Assembly (NCBI GenBank): GCA_052117325.1
Contig: JBQKJJ010000019.1
Direction: 5' to 3' (one strand)
DNA length: 30,258 nucleotides
DNA from: CAG-964 sp902789345
GTDB taxonomy: Bacteria > Bacillota > Clostridia > Oscillospirales > Acutalibacteraceae
Below the pieces are notes generated by a model. The model was not told the origin of the DNA. It was given only the letters and a program-made list of their open reading frames with translations, and ran no database searches. Positions 23,046 through 29,459 of this stretch are shown in pieces. Positions within the stretch are counted from its first letter, which is position 1, and the number at the start of each line of letters is the position of its first letter. The position numbers and the translations under genes were made by a program.

Positions 23046-23061
23046 GGTATATCAACTCCTA

Positions 23062-23111
23062 AAAGTATTCTTTGTAACACAAAGTATACTTTACTAACTT
23101 CCAAAAGTCAA
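23062..23111 (-). promoter_or_regulatory. Promoter with overlapping operator for the AbrB-amidohydrolase operon
   Basis: On the minus strand TTGACT (23106-23111), 17-bp spacer, TATACT (23083-23088). An inverted repeat with 14-bp arms, AAAGTATTCTTTGT (23062-23075) and ACAAAGTATACTTT (23079-23092), 13 of 14 pairs, 3-bp centre, covers the -10 and the start of transcription. A bound dimer there would block the polymerase, so the AbrB-like protein is the natural candidate. Confidence 0.75.
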
Positions 23112-23188
23112 CATCTTTTACATAAATTTTTACACATTTTTAAAATTATTTATTGTCACCATTCTAAATTTGTCTATTAAAGATAAAA

Positions 23189-23226
23189 AATAGCGGAAGT
23201 ACATTTAAAAATGCACCTCCGCTATT
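23189..23226 (-). terminator. Terminator of the CPBP protease gene
   Basis: AATAGCGGAAGTACAT (23189-23204) pairs with ATGCACCTCCGCTATT (23211-23226), with two mismatched or G-U positions. On the minus strand the stem is followed by TTTTT. It lies 64 bp past the CPBP stop and before the AbrB promoter. Confidence 0.75.
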
Positions 23227-23289
23227 CTTACGCTGCAGTATATACTCTTACACAGTGATAATAGGATTAATCTTTTGTTTTAGTAGCTG

Positions 23290-24153
23290 TTAATTAGAAT
23301 TGTTCTGTAATTTCTCTACACGCTTATTTCTTATTAGCACTGCTATTGGTGTAATAACTAAATACAAAACCGTCAATATTACAAAGAACAATATGCCTGC
23401 ATCTAGGAATACATATATAATATTAAAGCCAAAATGCAGCAGTACAGAGTAAATCAAATTGTTATATCGCTCCAAAAAGATATTCATTAATACTGTAATT
23501 GAAGTAATAACTACAATATTTGAAATTATATACGGAATTGCTCTCCAATCGGTAAATTCAGAGTCTACCACCCACAACAGCGTATGCCAAAAGCACCACA
23601 CCAAGCCTTGGCAAACAGATGACTTTAGGAATGAGTATTTTTTGTTGAATTCTTCACGCATAAATCCACGCCAACCCAGCTCCTCACCTGTTGGACCGGA
23701 GGTAAAAGAAAGAAAAATACTTAGTGGCAGTGCCGTTGTTCCTAAATTAATATACGAAAGCATTGGCTTACCCTCTATCAAAGAGAAAATGAAAAGGGAA
23801 AGCACACTTATGCCAAAGGTAAGCCCAAAGGAAAGCACTAAATACAGGGGCTTAATCTTTCCGGAAAAGCACCTTTTAACAAAGGCTTTTCTGGTTTCGT
23901 CAGGTCTGAAAAATTTCCAGCCGATTAAAAGCAAAAGTGTAGGAGACCATGCAAGCAGATTTCGTACTACCCACATAATAACAGGCGGTGCATGGAAAAC
24001 CATACTTGCAGTACCGGCAACAAAAATAATAAGAAACCAAATTAAAATGTAAGAGCGGCAGCCCATAAAATTTTGTGTAAATAATAATCCTTCAAGCAAT
24101 AAAAGAATACTGGATTGCGGTGCAATCAGGCTTTCTGATTTGCCCCGTGTCAA
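23290..24153 (-). CDS. CPBP (Abi-type) intramembrane metalloprotease
   Basis: 287 aa as opened from ATG 24153, with seven to eight membrane segments. The CPBP/Rce1 motifs are intact: EELGWRG (E157, E158, R162), FWH (H190) and LLHFGFN (H240, N244), so the core should be active. Members process prenylated or peptide substrates, and several protect producers from their own bacteriocins. The first 15 or so residues (MTRGKSESLIAPQSS) are coded inside an inverted repeat that looks like an IS end, so the native start is uncertain; Met30 (24066) lacks a well-spaced ribosome site, although GAAGGA lies about 20 bases upstream. An IS256-type element next to it may have replaced the original promoter and start. 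Confidence 0.8.
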   Translation of the reverse strand: MTRGKSESLIAPQSSILLLLEGLLFTQNFMGCRSYILIWFLIIFVAGTASMVFHAPPVIMWVVRNLLAWSPTLLLLIGWKFFRPDETRKAFVKRCFSGKIKPLYLVLSFGLTFGISVLSLFIFSLIEGKPMLSYINLGTTALPLSIFLSFTSGPTGEELGWRGFMREEFNKKYSFLKSSVCQGLVWCFWHTLLWVVDSEFTDWRAIPYIISNIVVITSITVLMNIFLERYNNLIYSVLLHFGFNIIYVFLDAGILFFVILTVLYLVITPIAVLIRNKRVEKLQNNSN

Positions 24154-24239
24154 CTTTTCATTCCTGTCTGCGAAATGTTATGCACGCCGTGCGTGAATAA
24201 CATTTTGCGGACAGGAAATTCTATTCTCAGGGGCAAATC
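24137..24239. repeat. Nested inverted repeats beside the IS256 remnant
   Basis: An outer pair GATTTGCCCC (24137-24146)/GGGGCAAATC (24230-24239) encloses an inner hairpin with 26-base arms: 24161-24186 against 24192-24217, three non-Watson-Crick positions and a 5-nt loop. The right outer arm contains the stop codon of the transposase. It may be the IS terminus or the transposase terminator; no T-run supports the latter. Confidence 0.5.
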
Positions 24240-24960
24240 AAGCAGGTATTCTGTCCTCAAATATTATCGAAAGCTGGCTTAAAACTATATCCCAGTTTCG
24301 ACATCTTTGTGTCCAGCGTTCGACAATTTTTTGCGACGCTAAATACAACATTTTGCGCAGGCTGTCATCATTTGTGAATGACGGCTTGTTTTTCGTAATC
24401 TGCCTGAACTGACGATTCAAGCCTTCAATAATATTCGTTGTATATATTATCTTCCGAACCTCGGGCGGATATGCGAAGAAGGTGGAGAGAATATCCCAAT
24501 TTTCCTCCCAGCTTTTAACGCAGGACGGATAGGTTTTGCCCCACTTATCCTTGAACAAAATCAGGTTGTTCATAGCTTCTTCCTCACTGATTGCCTGATA
24601 CACTTTCTTGAGGTCAGCCATCAGCTCTTTGATGTGCTTGTAGCTTACAAATCTTGTGCTTGAGCGTATCTGATGAATGATGCAACGCTGGATTTGTGCG
24701 TTCGGAAAAGCCGCTTCAATAGCCTGTCTGAAACCTGTCAGACCGTCCACGCAGAACAGAAATACATCCTTAATTCCACGGGTTTTGAGTTCATTCAACA
24801 CATTCAGCCAGAATTTACTGCTCTCGTTTTCACCAATCCATATGCCGAGAATATCTTTCTGACCGTCAAGATTGATGCCAAGAACTACATATGCAGCCTT
24901 CGTAATATACTGATGATTCTCCTTGACCTTACCGCTTGTCAGCAAGTTGTAGTAAAGCAC
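24238..24960 (-). pseudogene. Chimera: TnpV piece fused to IS256-family transposase C-terminus
   Basis: The first 14 residues (VLYYNLLTSGKV) continue the TnpV sequence coded just upstream. From about residue 15 it is an IS256/MULE-type transposase: YITKAAYVVLGINLDGQKDI, the second catalytic Asp in VDGLTGF, the IQRCIIHQIRSSTRF box, and the Glu in TTNIIEGLNRQFRQ. The first catalytic Asp and the N-terminal DNA-binding half are missing (a full protein is about 400 aa). So an IS256 copy lost its 5' half by deletion into tnpV, in frame, near base 24915. Inactive. The 3' end is complete and borders the nested repeat. Confidence 0.8.
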
Positions 24961-24969
24961 CTTATGATT

Positions 24970-25113
24970 CTACTTCAAATATCGTTTATGCCTCATTCCC
25001 CAAACGCCGATATTCGCTTCCTTTTCTTCTTCCGCCGGTAATAAATCGGGTAGCATATAGTCGCCCACCTGCGTATAAGTGCCGCCTGTTTGTTCAAAAA
25101 TTGTGTTTGCCAT
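24970..25113 (-). pseudogene. tnpV: TnpV fragment ended by an in-frame TAG
   Basis: ATG 25113 encodes MANTIFEQTGGTYTQVGDYM, LPDLLPAEEEKEANIGVWGM, RHKRYLK, then TAG at 24970-24972, where relatives have Glu (KEYH/KENH). The same frame goes on NHKVLYYNLLTSGK and then joins IS256. So this tnpV has both a nonsense change (one base from GAG) and a 3' deletion. It starts 25 bp after the stop of the truncated mobV on the same strand, the same mob-tnpV neighbourhood as in mobilizable elements. Confidence 0.75.
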
Positions 25114-25137
25114 TTTGTTTTACCTTCAAAAATTCAT

Positions 25138-26165
25138 TTATCTTGAGCGTGGATTTTCACGCTTGCGACCTTTAATATTTCTTGCCTGTTCAAGCAACTC
25201 ATCAATCTGTTTATGCCCGAAAACTTTGCGCAAAAGCTTATAATTTTTGACCTCTGAACGCAAGTTTTCGTTTTCACTTTTCAGTTTGCTGTTGATTTTA
25301 GACAACATTTCATTCTCTCGATAGAAGTTGCCGTTCGTGATGTTTAACCTATGATAACTGTCCCAACCCTCAAAGCAACGAGCCAATGCCGTCTTAACCA
25401 ACGCTTTTAATTTTTGAATAAGCGGCTCTGCAATTTTAGTTTTATATGCTTTTGCAGACATAAAACTCTGCGGCTCGGAGAGCTGATATTCGGGTGCATT
25501 ATCGAGCATTTCTTCCACATTTTTTAAGTTTTCCAAACCATCATCATAGTTTAACACTCGCTCGGATAACACATTAAATTCGTCTTGCTTTTCGGCGAGT
25601 TTGTTATCCAATACCGTAATTTCTTTTTCTCGTTCTTGCTTCTTATAATCAAGAACAGACAAGTGTTTTTCGTGCATTCCTTTGTGTTCCCACTCAATTC
25701 CGTGTCGCTCCATAACGAATGCGAGTGCGGATTTTTCTGCGCTCACCCATTGATTCCACTCGGTATCTCCACGAGTTCCGCCTTTGAAGCCTTGTGTGGC
25801 TAACGCTTGTTTCAGGCTTACTCTCGTATCAAGTCCACGCTTGCTGCCGGTTGTGAACGGAACAAAATCAATATGCAAATGGGGCATTGCCTCGTCCATA
25901 TGCAGATGAGCAGAGAACACTTTTAGGTTAGGATTTCGCTCTTGAAATCCACGGTAATACTCATCTAAAATCTGCCGTGAAAGCTGTCCGTTTTCGCTTT
26001 CGGCACTCATATTTTCCTTATCGCCAATCTGCAAAATCAGTTCGTGGAACGGCTTTTCCTGCTTTGAATTTCTAATTTTTTCATAATAGTTTTCTATTCT
26101 GCGGTCGGCCCTTGTCTGCTTTTCGTTGTATCTTTTTAGCGCTTCATCAAACAATTCGTGATGGC
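25138..26165 (-). pseudogene. MobV/Pre relaxase lacking its N-terminus (second copy)
   Basis: About 340 residues of a plasmid-recombination-type relaxase: HELFDEALKRYNEKQTRADR, FHELILQIGDKENM, the metal-binding HMDEAMPHLH motif, VSAEKSALAFVMERHGIEWE, and a long coiled-coil tail (EKEITVLDNKLAEKQDEFNV) ending in basic RKRENPRSR. The first 50-60 residues with the N-terminal catalytic motif are missing; upstream the frame reads antisense-unrelated DNA of the methylase fragment (CPLHLQDGSITPY). The junction is near 26160. Distinct from the mobV at 15.4 kb in sequence. No oriT is seen next to it. Inactive as it stands. Confidence 0.8.
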
Positions 26166-27356
26166 AGCTTGCATAGGGAGTAATACTGCCATCTTGCAGG
26201 TGGAGGGGACATGGCGAGCTACCCACTCTACAAAATGCAAACCTTTGGAGGGGTCTTCCTTTTTCTTTGCATCCCAATTCTTTGTGTAATCAGGATCGCA
26301 ACATTTCTTGGTGGCGTTATAAGGAGGGTTCATCAAAACAATGTTTATGTTGTTATCGGCAATCCATTTCGCACGCTTAAACATTGAGTCTTGAACGACA
26401 TTTGAGTTTCCGTCTCCGTGAATTAGCATATTGGTAGAGGAGAGGCCATATGCACCTTCTTCATATTCGATGCCGAAAATTTGATTTTTCTTTACTTCTT
26501 CGCGTTCTTCCTCGGTATCGCAATCATCCATTGCATCGGTCATTGCCCTAACAAGAAATGCACCACTTCCGCAGCAAGGATCCAAAACACGAGAATTCTT
26601 ATTAACGCCAACGGCCTTGCTCATAAAATCGCAAATGTGGTCAGGTGTAAATGCTTGGTTTTTATCAGACTTTCCAACATATTTATTAAATGTAGTAAAG
26701 AATAAGTTCAACAAATCTTGTCCCGCAGTACTTTTGTCATTTATATACGGCACAACATTATCGTCAATAAATTTTAAAATATCCTTAAGTTCTGCATAAG
26801 TAAGACTTGTAACATCTTGATCCCCAAGAACTTTATTGTTTAAAACCGCAAGTTTACCTGCCTTATTTAAGTCACCGCCACGAGTAAGCAACCCCTCTAA
26901 GACATCTTTGATATTTTTTAGAATAACTTTTTCTGGAGGCATCTTTTTCCCAGTTTTAGGATTAAGTGTTTCTTTAACATCTTGATATACGAGTCCATTT
27001 TTGAGTGCGAGAAGGCAAGTTCCAACAAATTGGCTTCGCAACTTCTCGTTTATACCGTCAGAATGAAGTTTTTCATTAAGTGTCTTAATAGAGTCAACGA
27101 CCTTTATTTTGTCGTTTACTTTGCCAAAGCACAGGTTTTCGTATTCTTCAAATGGACGAAGAATAGTTTCTTCTTCTATGCGATGTTCATCATCAATGAT
27201 AACCGATTGGCCATACCAAACCCATACTTCGTCCCCATCGATTTCGGCAAGAATGGCTACAATCTTTTTGTCTGAGTATGCTTTCTCAAAGCGCACATAA
27301 TCTTGTAATTGAGTCTGTATTTTTATTTTATCCCATTTGCTAAACTTCAGTAGGTG
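26152..27356 (-). pseudogene. N6-adenine DNA methylase (HsdM-like), truncated at both ends
   Basis: A type I-like adenine methyltransferase. Counting from the GTG at 27296: FTPDHICDFM (216-225), SAM motif I VLDPCCGSGAFL (237-248), motif IV NPPY (323-326), and KMAVLLPMQAAI (368-379), after which seven foreign residues end the frame. The target-recognition-contacting C-terminus is lost. In-frame family-like sequence (KFSKWDKIKIQTQLQDYVRF) continues upstream of the GTG to about 27350, where it meets the AbiEii fragment out of frame; so the N-terminus is also cut and the GTG has no good ribosome site. SAM and catalytic motifs are intact, but no specificity (HsdS) or restriction (HsdR) subunit is present. 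Confidence 0.8.
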
Positions 27357-27636
27357 CTACGATAATTTCTTCAAGCACAACTCGCAGTTGTTCAGGAGTG
27401 TTCGGCATTTGTCGAAGCAAAAAATCAACATCGACTGTAACTCTGCTGTCAAATCCGGTAAGTGAATAGATAAACAATCCGCCTTTGAGAACAAAATTTT
27501 CTGCGTATTTTGATTTTTCGAGTCTACGCAAAAATTCTTCCTGACAAAAGAGTTGTAAACAAAGTTGATAACTTCTTCCACTTGCCTGTGCCTTATTCTT
27601 TAATCGAGTAAGCACAGATGCTGCAATATCAGCCAT
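27340..27636 (-). pseudogene. abiEii: AbiEii nucleotidyltransferase toxin, N-terminal fragment
   Basis: 98 residues of the AbiEii/AbiGii toxin of type IV toxin-antitoxin systems: SYQLCLQLFCQEEFLRRLEK, FVLKGGLFIYSLTGFDSRVT, VDVDFLLRQMP. The KGG and DVDF motifs (nucleotide binding and metal ligands) are present, but the protein stops at LEEII plus five foreign residues; the family is normally near 300 aa. The start overlaps the abiEi stop by 8 bp, the normal coupling of antitoxin and toxin. The missing C-terminal domain makes it unlikely to be toxic. Confidence 0.8.
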
Positions 27637-28234
27637 TCAGCAACACCTCCATCAGTTCGGTAACTTTTTTATACACACGCAATTTTTGGGAATAAGCAGA
27701 AAGATTATTCAGATTCTTTTTGTCGTCTTTTACATAAGCGTTAATAGCCTTGTTGAAAATTTCGTTATCTAATCTTGAACGATATTTGAAACAATCACAT
27801 ATTGTTCGCTCACGGTCATATACAGGCAGCTCAATCCCGTTGAAGTTGTCGGTGATTTTTCCAAGTTCATACAACTCAGGCTGCATATAATAAGGTTGAA
27901 TAGCAAGCAAATCGACTTTTAGCTTTGTTCTTGACATTGAACGAGGCACAGCTATTGACCATTTTCGTGGTGCAAAGTCGCTGTAACCATAGTGAAACAA
28001 CGCAGATTCAACACAAACTATTCCTTTTGGGATGAGTGTTGCAAGCAATTGTTCTTCTGAAGAAACACCTTGTTCGGCAAGCTGATAGTATCCGTGTCGT
28101 ACACGATTAAGAAAGCCTGCGTTGCACAGGTTTACGACATCAACAGCTCTGATTCCGGCAGCAACAAAGTCGGCAGATTTTGCAATGCCATTATTGTCTA
28201 CAACCACTTCTTTTGCTCGCTCTTGAAGATTCAC
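27629..28234 (-). CDS. abiEi: AbiEi-type antitoxin/repressor
   Basis: 201 aa, full length: an N-terminal winged-helix part (VVDNNGIAKSADFVAAGIRA, LNRVRHGYYQL) and the C-terminal AbiEi antitoxin domain (VCVESALFHYGYSDF, SIAVPRSMSRTKL, VYDRERTICDCFKYRSRLDN). AbiEi proteins neutralise AbiEii and repress their own promoter by binding inverted repeats. GTG start at 28234 with AAGAGG 7-8 bases upstream; an ATG five bases upstream is out of frame. A good promoter and paired TGTGC repeats lie upstream. Since the toxin is truncated, this is now an orphan antitoxin that may act only as a repressor. Confidence 0.82.
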   Translation of the reverse strand: MNLQERAKEVVVDNNGIAKSADFVAAGIRAVDVVNLCNAGFLNRVRHGYYQLAEQGVSSEEQLLATLIPKGIVCVESALFHYGYSDFAPRKWSIAVPRSMSRTKLKVDLLAIQPYYMQPELYELGKITDNFNGIELPVYDRERTICDCFKYRSRLDNEIFNKAINAYVKDDKKNLNNLSAYSQKLRVYKKVTELMEVLLNG

Positions 28235-28264
28235 TCATTCACCCTCTTCCTTAAATAAAATTCA

Positions 28265-28326
28265 CGCACAGCGAATACGTAATTGTGTGCTGATTTTATT
28301 ATACCTGAGAGAACTAAAAAAATCAA
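28265..28326 (-). promoter_or_regulatory. abiE promoter with downstream inverted repeat
   Basis: On the minus strand TTGATT (28321-28326), 17-bp spacer, TATAAT (28298-28303). Downstream of the -10, GCACA (28266-28270) and TGTGC (28286-28290) form an inverted repeat in the untranslated leader, and the same half-sites recur at 28338-28359 upstream of the -35. Bracketing of the promoter by two such repeats fits what is known of AbiEi autoregulation. Confidence 0.65.
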
Positions 28327-28337
28327 TTAAATTTTAA

Positions 28338-28359
28338 GCACATTTTTTGAAATGTGTGC
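28338..28359. promoter_or_regulatory. Inverted repeat between divergent promoters
   Basis: GCACATTT (28338-28345) faces AAATGTG-TGC (28350-28359); CACATTT/AAATGTG is perfect. It lies between the abiE -35 (28321-28326) and the -35 of the opposite promoter (28378-28383), so one bound protein, probably AbiEi, could affect both. Confidence 0.5.
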
Positions 28360-28377
28360 GTAAAATTAAAATACATC

Positions 28378-28406
28378 TTGCAAAACAAAAAGAAATCAAG
28401 TATAAT
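28378..28406 (+). promoter_or_regulatory. Plus-strand promoter divergent from abiE
   Basis: TTGCAA (28378-28383), 17-bp spacer, perfect TATAAT (28401-28406). Predicted transcription start near 28413. No gene with a ribosome site follows before the terminator at 28615. Confidence 0.6.
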
Positions 28407-28412
28407 ATAGAT

Positions 28413-28660
28413 GTAAAACCAATCCGGTTGCGATTATTCTTTTCTTGCAACCATCGCTTTTATCACACCTGATAAGAAAATGATAAATTCTCGTCATACA
28501 GGTATGATAATATGGATTATCAAAATACTGCGAAGACTACACGATACATTTTATAAACAAAACGCGTTAAGTTTAGCCTTTCGGCAACGTAATACGATAA
28601 AAACCGCCGCTATAAAAAAATCCTGCACGAGGTCTCTTTCAGCCTCGTGCAGGATTTTTT
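28413..28660 (+). ncRNA. Candidate non-coding RNA between promoter and terminator
   Basis: A perfect promoter and a perfect terminator enclose about 250 bases. The only long open stretch (from ATG 28480) has no ribosome site and runs through the terminator stem, so it is not gene-like. Small inverted motifs such as TTGCGATTATTC...TTGCAACCATCGC lie near the 5' end. Could be a small RNA, or the leader of a gene lost by deletion. Inference from the flanking signals only. Confidence 0.35.
28615..28660. terminator. Strong, symmetric intrinsic terminator
   Basis: AAAAAATCCTGCACGAGG (28615-28632), 10-nt loop, and its exact complement CCTCGTGCAGGATTTTTT (28643-28660): 18 bp, with T-runs in both directions, so it can stop transcription on either strand. 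Confidence 0.85.
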
Positions 28661-28731
28661 ATGCCGTTTGACGATCGCATTTGTTATTGCGGCTTAACAG
28701 CGGCTTAAAACTATTACTTTAAGCCGATATT

Positions 28732-28911
28732 TTAAATTATTAATATATATGGGTTTGAAGATGAATTCAGCTTAGACAGGTATTTCAAAACAAATTCTTT
28801 GCTTGTGCCTATACAGCCGGCTGTTGGTTTATTGCTGACATGGAAGAAGATTGCAGAGCCTGCGTTATATACAGCGTTGGTATTATAATTAATCACACAG
28901 CCTTTTTTCAT
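28732..28911 (-). pseudogene. L,D-transpeptidase (YkuD) remnant
   Basis: Minus strand, 59 residues: MKKGCVINYNTNAVYNAGSA, IFFHVSNKPTAGCIGTSKEF, VLKYLSKLNSSSNPYILII. IFFHV plus PTAGCIGTS is the His and Cys active-site region of YkuD-type L,D-transpeptidases, which cross-link peptidoglycan. The N-terminal two thirds are missing. Upstream, a signal-peptide start in another frame (28889-28978) is joined directly to this piece, so an internal deletion removed most of the gene and shifted the frame. Confidence 0.7.
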
Positions 28912-28978
28912 TGAGCATACTCATCATCGTAAGTATGCACAGCATTAAAGATGTTATGCGTTTAATTATCTTAAACAA
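28889..28978 (-). pseudogene. Signal-peptide start of the deleted L,D-transpeptidase gene
   Basis: TTG at 28978 with GAAAGGGG upstream encodes LFKIIKRITSLMLCILTMMS, a typical export signal, then nine residues (MLNEKRLCD) that overlap the YkuD remnant out of frame, and stop. It is the likely original 5' end of the gene whose 3' end is at 28732. Confidence 0.5.
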
Positions 28979-29030
28979 ATCGTTTACCCCTTTCTTAACA
29001 AATTAGAATGTTACTTACATACAAGAAAGA

Positions 29031-29069
29031 CTATGGTCGGTCTCTCGCACGATTTGGCTTATACATCAT
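29031..29069 (-). CDS. Twelve-residue ORF with a perfect ribosome site
   Basis: AGGAGGTGGT lies 3 bases before ATG 29069; the product is MMYKPNRARDRP, then TAG. It ends 52 bp before the TTG of the signal-peptide remnant on the same strand. It could be a leader peptide of the lost gene, or the first codons of a deleted gene. The very strong ribosome site is the only support. Confidence 0.3.
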   Translation of the reverse strand: MMYKPNRARDRP

Positions 29070-29248
29070 AATACCACCTCCTAAGAATCAAGTATCTATA
29101 TGATAAATCTTGATAAAAGGTTCATACCGAGTAAACGCATAACAATTTAATAATATATACAATTTTCAAGCGAGTTAATTAAAACTCTTAAAGTAAGAAC
29201 CATTCTGCCAAGTAAATTACAGATTTACCCTATTCAGAATAAAAAGAA

Positions 29249-29278
29249 ATACTACAAAGAACTTAATCTCTGTAGTAT
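29249..29278. other. Hairpin sharing its loop with the terminator at 29396
   Basis: ATACTACA (29249-29256), loop AAGAACTTAATCTC, TGTAGTAT (29271-29278). The 14-nt loop is identical to that of the terminator 147 bp further on, although the stems differ. The surrounding 29070-29395 is AT-rich with no recognisable gene. Confidence 0.6.
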
Positions 29279-29395
29279 CAATTTTAATACATATGAGGTA
29301 ACTATTACAAGTTGATAATAGACAAATCCACCATAACTATAGTCGCCACTACATATCTTTTTTGATATATACAACAACTACTGTCTTACATAAGA

Positions 29396-29429
29396 AATGC
29401 CCTCAAAGAACTTAATCTCTGAGGGCATT
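29396..29429. terminator. Terminator of the Big_2 protein gene
   Basis: AATGCCCTCA (29396-29405), loop AAGAACTTAATCTC (29406-29419), TGAGGGCATT (29420-29429), then a T-rich tract on the plus strand and TTCTTAT on the minus strand. It lies 31 bp past the stop of the minus-strand surface protein. Confidence 0.7.
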
Positions 29430-29459
29430 TTTATTGCTACTTATATATTTAACCTATAC

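Noticed and set aside
26166..26277. N-terminal extension of the second MobV from 26277
   Set aside because: These residues come from the methylase fragment read in another frame.
28480..28671. 63-codon plus-strand frame
   Set aside because: No ribosome site, and it passes through a perfect terminator stem.
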